In this document: positions 1-5,463 of the stretch, piece after piece | Numbering within the stretch: position 1 is the stretch's first letter | How the letters are laid out: the number at the start of each line of letters is the position of its first letter | Assembly: GCA_024403215.1 (NCBI GenBank) | Contig: JAKSSJ010000056.1 | Location: 1-6,185, forward strand | From: Clostridia bacterium | Lineage (GTDB): Bacteria > Bacillota > Clostridia > Peptostreptococcales > Anaerovoracaceae | DNA length: 6,185 nucleotides | Direction of reading: 5' to 3' | The notes under the pieces: model-generated | Told to the model about the DNA's origin: nothing | Seen by the model: the letters and a program-made list of their open reading frames with translations, nothing else | The model's database searches: none | Position numbers and translations under genes: made by a program

Positions 1-809
1 CACTTATTACTGCAGACCATAGAGTTCTTCTTGAATATGCTGATGACGTAATTTACGGACTTAAGGCTATCATGAAGGCAGTTTCTGCACCAAAGGGCAT
101 CATAGTAATTGAAGACAATAAGCCAGATGCTATTGAACTTCTTACTAAGAAGCTTGAAGGCGTAGACAATATTGAAGTTCTTGCTGCAAAGACAAAGTAC
201 CCACAGGGTGCAGAAAAGATGCTCATTAAACGTGCTATGGGCAAGATGGTTCCAAGCGGCGGACTTCCAGCAGATGTTGGTGCAGTAGTATCCAACGTAA
301 GCTCTTGCAAGGCTATTTCTGATGCTATTCAAACTGGTATGCCTCTTATTGAAAGAGTTGTTACAGTTTCTGGCGAAAGAATGGCAAAGCCTGCTAACTA
401 CATCGTAAGAATTGGTACAAACATTGCAGATGTTATTGCTCACTGCGGTGGTATCAAGGGTGAAGGTGCTACAGTTAAGATGGGCGGCGTAATGATGGGA
501 GCAGTTCTTAAAGATACTAATGTTCCAATCATTAAGGGAAGCAACGGTGTCATAGCTATTGATACAGACGTAAGCGTAGAAGTAGAGTGCATTAAGTGCG
601 GCAGATGCCAAGACGTTTGCCCAATGGAGCTTAAGCCTTTATACTTTGCAAAGCTCGTTAAGGAAAATAGCACAGGAGAAGCACTCCTTGAATACAAGAT
701 TAGAGATTGTATGGAATGCGGTTGCTGCCAGTATATTTGTTCCTCAAAGATTCCACTTGTAAGCTACATCAAGCAAGGAAAGAAAATTGTAATGGAGATG
801 AAGAAGTAA
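1..809 (+). CDS. rnfC2: RnfC-like subunit of methylenetetrahydrofolate reductase (RnfC2), 5' partial
   Basis: The reading frame is open from base 3 to the TAA at 807-809 and gives 268 visible residues. The residues before the first in-frame ATG (72) still look like RnfC (ITADHRVLLEYADD...), so the gene starts upstream; about 170 residues of a usual ~440-aa RnfC are missing, including the Gly-rich FMN/NADH-binding part. Visible are an SLBB-like region (PSGGLPADVG, then GGVMMG) and two ferredoxin-type CX2CX2CX3C motifs, with cysteine codons at 588, 597, 606, 618 and at 708, 717, 726, 738. These should hold two [4Fe-4S] clusters. No RnfD, G, E, A or B gene is seen; instead metV begins one base after the stop. 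In acetogens this arrangement marks RnfC2, the soluble subunit that takes electrons from NADH and passes them to MetV/MetF. A true membrane Rnf role is less likely. The family call is strong; the complex assignment rests on gene order. Confidence 0.9.
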   Translation, partial: LITADHRVLLEYADDVIYGLKAIMKAVSAPKGIIVIEDNKPDAIELLTKKLEGVDNIEVLAAKTKYPQGAEKMLIKRAMGKMVPSGGLPADVGAVVSNVSSCKAISDAIQTGMPLIERVVTVSGERMAKPANYIVRIGTNIADVIAHCGGIKGEGATVKMGGVMMGAVLKDTNVPIIKGSNGVIAIDTDVSVEVECIKCGRCQDVCPMELKPLYFAKLVKENSTGEALLEYKIRDCMECGCCQYICSSKIPLVSYIKQGKKIVMEMKK

Positions 810-810
810 T

Positions 811-1443
811 ATGTTAATCACACAACTTAAAGACAAAGAAAAACTTACATCTCTATTAAAAGGCAAGGTATTTATTATCAATTGCCATGGATGTAAGGAA
901 GTGTACTTCCCAGAGGAAGATGCAAAAGCTTTTGAATCAGAGCTTGAAAAGGCAGGAAAGGTAACAGGAGTAATCACAACAGATTACATCTGCAATCTTG
1001 AAAACTTAAAGGCAAGATTAGAAGTTCACAAAAAAGAAATTGAAGCTGCTGATGCAGTATTAGTATTCTCCTGCGGAGTAGGAGTTCAAACAGTTGCTGA
1101 ATATCTTGAAAACAAGAGAGTTTATGCTGCTTGCGATACTCTTCACCTTCCAGGATCTCAGGGTGTTACACCACTCGAGTTCGAATGCGGACATTGCGGA
1201 GAATGTTATCTTAATATGACAGGCGGTATTTGCCCAATAGTTGCTTGCAGTAAGGGTCTTGTAAATGGCCAGTGCGGCGGTGCTAAGAATGGCAAGTGCG
1301 AGGTTTGTCCAGATATGGAATGCGGTTGGGAAAGAATTACTAAGCGCCTGCAAAAGCTTGGTAAGATGGAAAACTACAAGAATCCTACTCAGCTTCGCGA
1401 CTATTCCACATTCCTCGAAACAAAAGAATGTAAAGAATCGTAG
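811..1443 (+). CDS. metV: MetV, cysteine-rich subunit of methylenetetrahydrofolate reductase
   Basis: This 210-aa protein has 15 cysteines. The N-terminal part has NCHGC (C25, C28), C61 in TDYIC and C88 in FSCGVG, a plausible set of cluster ligands. The C-terminal domain, about residues 120-180, matches the MTHFR C-terminal zinc/iron-sulfur domain, with C126, C129, C132, C141, C146, C155, C163, C166 and C171 (FECGHCGECY...GGICPIVAC...CEVCPDMECGW). In acetogens MetV pairs with MetF and is thought to relay electrons to the MetF flavin. The start is one base after the rnfC2 stop, with GGAG at 794-797 inside the end of rnfC2, so translation is probably coupled. metF follows 22 bases later. Which cysteines hold which metal centre is inference. 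Confidence 0.93.
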   Translation: MLITQLKDKEKLTSLLKGKVFIINCHGCKEVYFPEEDAKAFESELEKAGKVTGVITTDYICNLENLKARLEVHKKEIEAADAVLVFSCGVGVQTVAEYLENKRVYAACDTLHLPGSQGVTPLEFECGHCGECYLNMTGGICPIVACSKGLVNGQCGGAKNGKCEVCPDMECGWERITKRLQKLGKMENYKNPTQLRDYSTFLETKECKES

Positions 1444-1465
1444 ATCTAAAAGAGGTGAATTATAA

Positions 1466-2347
1466 ATGAAAATTACTGATGAATTTAAAAACGGTAAATT
1501 TGTAGTAACAGCAGAAGTTGGACCTCCAAAGGGAATCCATCTTGAAGAAACAGTTGAGGAAGCAAAGAAATATCTTAGCGGACTTACAGCTGTAAACATT
1601 ACTGATTGCCAGTCTTCTGTTATGCGTCTTGGTTCACTTGCTACTTGCAAGGTATTAAAGGATGCAGGACTTAATCCAATATATCAACTTACATGCCGTG
1701 ATAGAAACCGTATTGCTCTGCAATCAGATCTTCTTTCTGCAGCAATGTTTGGAATTGATAACGTATTAGCACTTACAGGTGACTATACAACACTCGGTGA
1801 CAACCCACAGGCTAAGCCAGTATTTGATCTTGACTCTGTATCACTGCTCCACACTATGGGAGTTTTAGAAGGTGGACACGATCTTGCTGGAAACGAGCTC
1901 GTTGGTGAAGCTCCATCATTCTGCAAGGGCGCAGTAGTTTCTCCATGCTCAGATTCTGTTGATGCTCAGCTTGCAAAGATGGAAAGAAAGGTTGCTGCTG
2001 GTGCACAATTCTTCCAGACTCAGGCTGTATTTGATTCAGAAAAGTACATCAAGTTCTATGAAGAAGCTAAGAAATTTGGTGTTCCAATTCAGCTTGGTAT
2101 CATCATTCCAAAGAATGCTGGAATGGTTAAGTTCCTCAATGCAAACATTGCTGGTATTTCCGTACCACAAGCTATGATTGACGAGCTTGCTGCTGATAAG
2201 GAAAAGGCTAAGGCTGGAATTACTGGCGTAGAAATTTGCGCTAGAATTATCAAGGAATGCAGACCATATTGCCAGGGTGTTCACATCATGTCAATGGGTT
2301 GGGAATCTAAGATTCCAGGACTTCTTGAGCAGGCAGGAATTAAATAG
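1466..2347 (+). CDS. metF: 5,10-methylenetetrahydrofolate reductase, MetF
   Basis: This 293-aa protein has the length of a bacterial MetF TIM-barrel flavoprotein. It reduces 5,10-methylene-THF to 5-methyl-THF, the methyl donor for the corrinoid iron-sulfur protein in acetogenesis. Family marks include TAEVGPPKG near the N-terminus, with E17 in the place of the catalytic Glu of E. coli MetF, QLTCRDRNR (75-82), LALTGDY (101-107), the segment before DLDSVSLL, and GAQFFQTQ (179-186), where the TQ pair matches the folate/flavin-contact site. A strong ribosome binding site (AGAGGTGA, 1451-1458) precedes the ATG. The gene closes the rnfC2-metV-metF operon and is followed by a terminator. Neighbours point to NADH via RnfC2 as electron source, not ferredoxin through Hdr-type subunits, since none are seen. 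Codon choice is strongly biased, as in a highly expressed gene. Confidence 0.95.
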   Translation: MKITDEFKNGKFVVTAEVGPPKGIHLEETVEEAKKYLSGLTAVNITDCQSSVMRLGSLATCKVLKDAGLNPIYQLTCRDRNRIALQSDLLSAAMFGIDNVLALTGDYTTLGDNPQAKPVFDLDSVSLLHTMGVLEGGHDLAGNELVGEAPSFCKGAVVSPCSDSVDAQLAKMERKVAAGAQFFQTQAVFDSEKYIKFYEEAKKFGVPIQLGIIIPKNAGMVKFLNANIAGISVPQAMIDELAADKEKAKAGITGVEICARIIKECRPYCQGVHIMSMGWESKIPGLLEQAGIK

Positions 2348-2358
2348 TATAAGGCTAT

Positions 2359-2393
2359 AAAAAAGCTCGGAGCCTAAAGCTCCGAGCTTTTTT
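2359..2393. terminator. Bidirectional intrinsic terminator between metF and the convergent regulator
   Basis: A perfect 15-bp inverted repeat: left arm 2359-2373 (AAAAAAGCTCGGAGC), loop CTAAA, right arm 2379-2393 (GCTCCGAGCTTTTTT). The GC core is followed by T6 on the plus strand, and because the left arm starts with A6 the same hairpin has a T-tract on the minus strand. It lies 11 bases after the metF stop and 12 bases from the end of the regulator gene, so it can stop transcription from both sides. Confidence 0.95.
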
Positions 2394-2405
2394 ATTTCTT
2401 AATTT

Positions 2406-3932
2406 TTAATCTTCTTCGTTATTTAGAACTTCATAGGCTACAAGAAGGTGCAGTCTTAGCTTTGGATCATCAAGATCAAGATCCATTTGATCGCAGATTC
2501 GGCCTACTCTATAGATGACATTGTTTCTATGCATATGCATTAGATTTGCAGTATCTGTGGCGCTTCTATCAAACTCAAGGTAAGCTTTTAATAGCTCTAG
2601 GTTGTTTGTGCCATGCTTTTTATCAGACTGCATGATCTCCCTAAGCACCAGGCTTGCTTTTGTTGTTGTTGAAAGAAATGCGTTGCTTGGATCTGCTGTA
2701 AGAAGATGTCTTATGTAGCAATCATCAAAGTAGCAAATGTCTGTTCCATTGCAACTATGAATTGCAACCTCTGATTGCTCGTTTGCAAGGTGGAGATCCA
2801 TAAGGCTTGTAAATGCATTAGAAATTCCGCAGTGTGCGTGATATCTTTTTAAAACATCCTTATAGTGGGAGAGAATCTCCTTAGTCTTATCCTTAGCCTT
2901 AAGAGGCTGAATGATAAGAATGAGAAGGGCTTGCTTGTAAAGTGTTACTTTTGTTTCTTGATAAATATTTGTTATTTCGCGCTCTATTCTTTGAAGCATG
3001 ATATTGCTTGCGTCTTCTGTTTCAATCCTAAGCAAGCAGAACTTTGAGCTAAAAGGAAGACCAGAGTTTTTGGCGCGGTTTTTTACTGACTCTTCTGAAA
3101 GATTGTTTGGCCCAGCAAGAGAAATGATAAGAGAGTCATGAATGTGAGGCATCTGGTTATTGTCTAGCCATTGCTTTTCAAAGCAAACCATCAAGTGATC
3201 TACAAGAAGCTTGAAAAGGTCCTTAAGACCTGGGCTTGATGGCTTGTGGTCACATAGCATTACTATGTGAGAATAGTAGTTATTGTAGTAGTGAACAACC
3301 TTGCAGATTATTGGGTAATCTGAAAGATTCATTTCATCACTCTCATAAATTTCTATTGCATCACGCCACTTTTCTGTCATTTTATTTTTTGTGAATAAGT
3401 CTATGGCGTCTTGGTCGTGATAACCGTTTTTTATAAGCCTTGATGTAAGTCTGCAGTCGCAGTCTATGCCTTCTGTGTAGGCAACAAGGGCAAATGAAGA
3501 ATCGGAAATAGTAATTGTATTACCGATAACTGATTCTGAGAGGGAGAGTATATCCTGGATGCCTCTATTTTTGATGAGATATTCATCCATTTTTGAGCAC
3601 CAGTTGAATACCATGGAAAAGCTTGCCTGTACATAGGAGAAGAAGTCCAGGAAGTTTCCTTCAAAGTTTGCAAATACTACGTTTGTGAGATTGCGTTTTT
3701 TTGGAATCTCTTGATCTGGCTTTTTCATTACCATCATACAAACAGAGTTATCCCTTTGCTCCATAGAAAGGAAATCTTTAAATTCGCAGAGGTAAAGCTG
3801 ATCCTGATAAAGACCTTGTCCTTGTCTTTTGCCAACTCCAACGCCTGTAAAGGCTCTGTTTTTGTCCTTTACATAGCTTTCTGGGCTGAAGTCTTTAATA
3901 AAGTCTAAGATTATATTTAGGCTTATTTGCAT
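2406..3932 (-). CDS. PucR/CdaR-family transcriptional regulator
   Basis: This 508-aa protein ends in a PucR-type helix-turn-helix (about residues 443-505). The hallmark is HRNNVIYRVGRI (468-479), after LKAYLEFDRSATDTANLMHMH. Before it, about residues 265-410 resemble the CdaR GGDEF-like domain (LRIETEDASN..., then HCGISNAFTSLMDLHLANEQ). Residues 1-260 are a long N-terminal region, with ITISDSSFALVAYTEGID at 140-157 resembling a PAS/GAF-like input fold; I cannot name its ligand. No membrane segment or signal peptide is apparent, so it is probably cytoplasmic. It holds 14 cysteines, including C158-D-C160, which is many for a regulator. The ATG has a good site (AGGAGA, minus strand 3943-3938, 5 bases away). 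It is divergent from the corrinoid protein gene and convergent with metF, so the corrinoid gene is the likeliest target, along with its own promoter. That target is inference from layout. Confidence 0.9.
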   Translation of the reverse strand: MQISLNIILDFIKDFSPESYVKDKNRAFTGVGVGKRQGQGLYQDQLYLCEFKDFLSMEQRDNSVCMMVMKKPDQEIPKKRNLTNVVFANFEGNFLDFFSYVQASFSMVFNWCSKMDEYLIKNRGIQDILSLSESVIGNTITISDSSFALVAYTEGIDCDCRLTSRLIKNGYHDQDAIDLFTKNKMTEKWRDAIEIYESDEMNLSDYPIICKVVHYYNNYYSHIVMLCDHKPSSPGLKDLFKLLVDHLMVCFEKQWLDNNQMPHIHDSLIISLAGPNNLSEESVKNRAKNSGLPFSSKFCLLRIETEDASNIMLQRIEREITNIYQETKVTLYKQALLILIIQPLKAKDKTKEILSHYKDVLKRYHAHCGISNAFTSLMDLHLANEQSEVAIHSCNGTDICYFDDCYIRHLLTADPSNAFLSTTTKASLVLREIMQSDKKHGTNNLELLKAYLEFDRSATDTANLMHMHRNNVIYRVGRICDQMDLDLDDPKLRLHLLVAYEVLNNEED

Positions 3933-3983
3933 AGTTTTCTCCTAATTTTGACTGACAAAATTGTGCTAAATGTTAGTAATAGT

Positions 3984-4012
3984 ATTTTTACATATGGGGT
4001 GTGAAATGTCAA
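3984..4012 (-). promoter_or_regulatory. Likely sigma-A promoter of the PucR/CdaR-type regulator gene
   Basis: Read on the minus strand there is a consensus -35 TTGACA (4012-4007), a 17-bp spacer and a -10 AAAAAT (3989-3984). The -10 is preceded by TGT, an extended -10 element. The -10 matches four of six consensus positions, helped by the TG motif. Transcription would start near 3977, giving a leader of about 45 bases. The palindrome at 4019-4034 sits just upstream of the -35, a common place for an activator or autoregulator. Confidence 0.5.
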
Positions 4013-4018
4013 TAAATA

Positions 4019-4034
4019 TTGTAGAAATCTACAA
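4019..4034. promoter_or_regulatory. Perfect palindrome, candidate operator A
   Basis: TTGTAGA-AA-TCTACAA: two perfect 7-bp arms around a 2-bp centre. This suits a dimeric DNA-binding protein, most simply the adjacent PucR/CdaR-type regulator. It abuts the -35 of the regulator promoter. It could also overlap the -35 of an alternative plus-strand promoter (TTGTAG, 15-bp spacer, TATAAA at 4040-4045). Binding is inference. Confidence 0.45.
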
Positions 4035-4047
4035 GGTACTATAAAGC

Positions 4048-4059
4048 TTGAAATTTCAA
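4048..4059. promoter_or_regulatory. Perfect palindrome, candidate operator B
   Basis: TTGAAATTTCAA is a perfect 12-bp palindrome whose centre lies 27 bp from the centre of the 4019-4034 palindrome. The two share only the outer TTG...CAA, so they may be two half-similar sites for one protein or unrelated. In AT-rich DNA a 12-bp palindrome can occur by chance. Confidence 0.3.
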
Positions 4060-4145
4060 CATGAATAACTCATTGAGTATAGATTTTATAAGATATATTT
4101 TGGTGATTTTTTGTGATTTATGTTCAAAACTTGGTGAAAATGACA

Positions 4146-4174
4146 ATGACTTGAGTATTTATAGTGACTATAAT
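4146..4174 (+). promoter_or_regulatory. Possible promoter of the corrinoid protein gene
   Basis: A consensus -10 TATAAT (4169-4174) has ATGACT (4146-4151) 17 bp upstream, matching TTGACA at four of six positions. The start would be near 4181, leaving a leader of about 68 bases. TTGAGT at 4151-4156 is too close (12 bp) to serve as the -35. A weak -35 would fit dependence on an activator. Confidence 0.4.
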
Positions 4175-4176
4175 GA

Positions 4177-4194
4177 TTATGTACTTTTATGTAC
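4177..4194 (+). repeat. Phased direct repeat TTATGTAC x2
   Basis: TTATGTAC occurs at 4177-4184 and again at 4187-4194, exactly 10 bp apart, so both copies face the same side of the helix. Each contains the self-complementary GTAC. It lies at or just after the proposed start of the corrinoid transcript. It may be a protein site or chance in AT-rich sequence. Confidence 0.35.
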
Positions 4195-4195
4195 A

Positions 4196-4217
4196 TTTTA
4201 TTTTTTAAAAAATAAAA
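4196..4217 (+). repeat. 22-bp perfect A/T palindrome in the corrinoid gene leader
   Basis: Arms 4196-4206 (TTTTATTTTTT) and 4207-4217 (AAAAAATAAAA) are perfectly complementary with no loop. As RNA it would be a weak all-A/U hairpin. As DNA it is a long A-tract pair likely to be bent or easily melted. It lies about 20 bases before the ribosome binding site, where it might protect the transcript or affect initiation. It lacks GC pairs and is a poor terminator. Confidence 0.4.
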
Positions 4218-4248
4218 CATATTTTTTGGTTTCTGAAAGGAGAAAATT

Positions 4249-4875
4249 ATGATTCAGAGCGTAAAAGAAACAGTTGCAGCTGGAAAGCTTAAACTTGTTG
4301 AAGGAGTTGTTCAGGAAGCACTCAATGGTGGTGCAACACCAGAAGAAGTACTTGATTCTATGGCAGTAGCTATGGACGAAGTAGGTGACAAGTTCCAAAA
4401 GAATGAAATCTACGTTCCAGAAATGCTTATCGCAGCTAAGACAATGCAGCGCGGTGTTGGCGTTCTTAAGCCACTCATGGCTGGTGATGCTGGTGCTAAG
4501 TATGGCACATTCATTATCGGAACAGTTGCTGGAGACCTCCACGACATCGGTAAGAACCTCGTAGCTATCATGGTAGAAGCTGCTGGATTCGAAGTAGTAG
4601 ACCTTGGTATTGATGTTCCTGCAGAAAAGTTTGTAGAAGCAATCAAGGCTCACCCAGATTGCAAGGTTGTTGGCGTTTCCGCACTTCTTACAACAACAAT
4701 GGAATCAATGAGAAATACAGTTAAGACAATTATTGATGCTGGACTTCAGAGCCAGGTTAAGATTATGGTTGGTGGTGCTCCAATTACACAGGCATTCGCT
4801 GACGAAATCGGCGCTGACGCTTATACAACAGATGCAGCTTCTGCAGCTTCCAAAGCTAGAGAACTTGCTTGCTAA
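4249..4875 (+). CDS. Corrinoid (B12-binding) methyltransferase protein, MtaC/MtbC type
   Basis: This 208-aa protein has the usual length and order of a methyl-carrying corrinoid protein: an N-terminal helical cap (about residues 5-85, B12-binding_2) and a Rossmann-like B12 domain (about 87-208). The cobalamin signature is clear: D96-L-H98-D-I-G101, with H98 as lower axial cobalt ligand, then SALLTTTM (144-151) and GGAP (175-178). Such proteins take a methyl group from a substrate-specific methyltransferase (methanol, methylamine, betaine or aryl-methyl-ether type) and give it to tetrahydrofolate through a second methyltransferase. Substrate cannot be read from the carrier. The ribosome binding site AAGGAG (4237-4242) is strong, and codon bias suggests high expression. 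No methyltransferase or corrinoid activase gene adjoins it; it is flanked by a divergent regulator and its own terminator, so it looks monocistronic. It is not the AcsC or AcsD corrinoid iron-sulfur protein, as it has no cluster motif and a different fold order. Confidence 0.94.
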   Translation: MIQSVKETVAAGKLKLVEGVVQEALNGGATPEEVLDSMAVAMDEVGDKFQKNEIYVPEMLIAAKTMQRGVGVLKPLMAGDAGAKYGTFIIGTVAGDLHDIGKNLVAIMVEAAGFEVVDLGIDVPAEKFVEAIKAHPDCKVVGVSALLTTTMESMRNTVKTIIDAGLQSQVKIMVGGAPITQAFADEIGADAYTTDAASAASKARELAC

Positions 4876-4889
4876 TTTAGTCTTATCTA

Positions 4890-4916
4890 GGGTGGGCATT
4901 ATGCCCACCCATTTTT
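4890..4916 (+). terminator. Intrinsic terminator after the corrinoid protein gene
   Basis: An 8-bp GC-rich stem, GGGTGGGC (4890-4897) with GCCCACCC (4903-4910), around the loop ATTAT, followed by A and T5 (4911-4916). It starts 15 bases after the stop codon. Only 19 bases separate it from the next start codon, and I see no good promoter between 4876 and 4935, so the downstream genes may depend on read-through. Confidence 0.88.
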
Positions 4917-4935
4917 AATGTAAGGGAGATATAAA

Positions 4936-5238
4936 ATGCATTTTCACGAAGGCGAAGAGCATGAGCATGCAATGCATACACATACTCATGCAGATGGACA
5001 TACACATGTACACGCAGATGTTTCTGCTTTTGAAAGTGTAGATCAGGCTATTGCACTTATGTCATATATGCTTGATCATAATAGACATCATGCAGAAGAA
5101 TTACACGAGCTTTCTCACAAATTAGAGGCTACAGGAAAGAATGAATCTGCAAAATTAATCGATGCAGCTTTGGAAGAGTATTATCACGGAAACGATGAGC
5201 TTGCAAAGGCCCTTGCTTTCCTAAAAGAGGGTAAATAA
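4936..5238 (+). CDS. His-rich small protein, probable nickel-binding/storage factor (CooJ-like role)
   Basis: This 100-aa protein has 16 histidines. Ten fall within residues 2-26 (MHFHEGEEHEH, then HTHTHADGHTHVH), and a helical second half carries H48, H51, H52, H57, H61 and H84. No signal peptide or membrane segment is seen. The ATG at 4936 has AAGGGAGA seven bases upstream, which favours it over the internal Met13. The next genes encode CooT and CooC, both tied to nickel insertion into CO dehydrogenase, so nickel (or another divalent metal) binding is the natural inference. Rhodospirillum rubrum CooJ is also small, His-rich and partly helical, but its His-rich tail is C-terminal, whereas here it is N-terminal; common descent is not shown. 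It could instead serve cobalt or zinc. The stop codon is one base from the cooT start. Confidence 0.82.
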   Translation: MHFHEGEEHEHAMHTHTHADGHTHVHADVSAFESVDQAIALMSYMLDHNRHHAEELHELSHKLEATGKNESAKLIDAALEEYYHGNDELAKALAFLKEGK

Positions 5239-5239
5239 A

Positions 5240-5431
5240 ATGTGCCTTTCTACAGTTTATGCCGTACTAAATGGAAATGAAAATAAGCTTTGCGAATACG
5301 TTTGCAATGTGGAAGTGGACGGAAATAGTATTACGTTAACCGATATTATGGGAGCTCAAACAAAAGTCCAAGGAACGTTAAAATCTATGGACTTTGTCAA
5401 AAATAGAGTTATAATAGAGAGTGAGAATTAA
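5240..5431 (+). CDS. cooT: CooT family nickel-binding protein
   Basis: This 63-aa protein begins MCLSTVYAV and matches the small CooT family in length, in the invariant Cys2 after the start Met and in an all-beta pattern (KLCEYVCNVEVDGNSITLTDIMG, ending VKNRVIIES). In R. rubrum, CooT is a dimeric nickel chaperone linked to CO-dehydrogenase maturation, with Cys2 at the metal site. Additional cysteines here are C19 and C23. AGAGGG at 5226-5231, within the end of the preceding gene, serves as ribosome binding site. The one-base gap suggests coupled translation with the His-rich protein. Older database labels of 'RNA-binding protein' for this family are not supported. Confidence 0.88.
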   Translation: MCLSTVYAVLNGNENKLCEYVCNVEVDGNSITLTDIMGAQTKVQGTLKSMDFVKNRVIIESEN

Positions 5432-5463
5432 TACTATATTATAAAGGCAAAGAACTAAAATTA

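Larger units (their letters stand above)
3933..4248. other. Divergent intergenic regulatory region (316 bp), no gene supported
   Basis: Very AT-rich DNA between the minus-strand regulator and the plus-strand corrinoid protein gene. It holds a minus-strand promoter, two perfect palindromes, a possible plus-strand promoter, a phased direct repeat and a long A/T palindrome, each listed separately. The B12 riboswitch core (a GCCACTG-type box) was not found by eye. The density of symmetric elements suggests regulated divergent transcription. Confidence 0.75.

Noticed and set aside
72..74. ATG at 72 as the true start of the RnfC-like gene
   Set aside because: The frame stays open to base 3 and the upstream residues match RnfC, and no ribosome binding site precedes this ATG; the gene is cut by the window edge.
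1060..1650. 196-aa minus-strand open frame antisense to metV and metF
   Set aside because: It lies wholly opposite two well-supported genes, crosses their junction, and its translation resembles no family I know. It is an antisense shadow.
4151..4174. TTGAGT/TATAAT as a standard promoter
   Set aside because: The spacer is only 12 bp, too short for sigma-A; ATGACT with a 17-bp spacer was preferred.
3933..4248. Cobalamin riboswitch upstream of the corrinoid protein gene
   Set aside because: No B12-box-like core and no GC-paired stems of the right kind; the region is almost all A/T. Direct B12 control through RNA is not supported.
4061..4252. 63-aa plus-strand open frame whose stop overlaps the corrinoid gene start as ATGA
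   Set aside because: No ribosome binding site before its ATG, composition follows the AT-rich background, and it spans the promoter-like and palindromic elements. The ATGA overlap is most simply chance.
4198..4653. 151-aa minus-strand open frame antisense to the corrinoid protein gene
   Set aside because: It starts within the B12 domain coding sequence on the opposite strand and runs into the A/T palindrome; Cys/Phe/Ser-rich antisense translation without domain signs.
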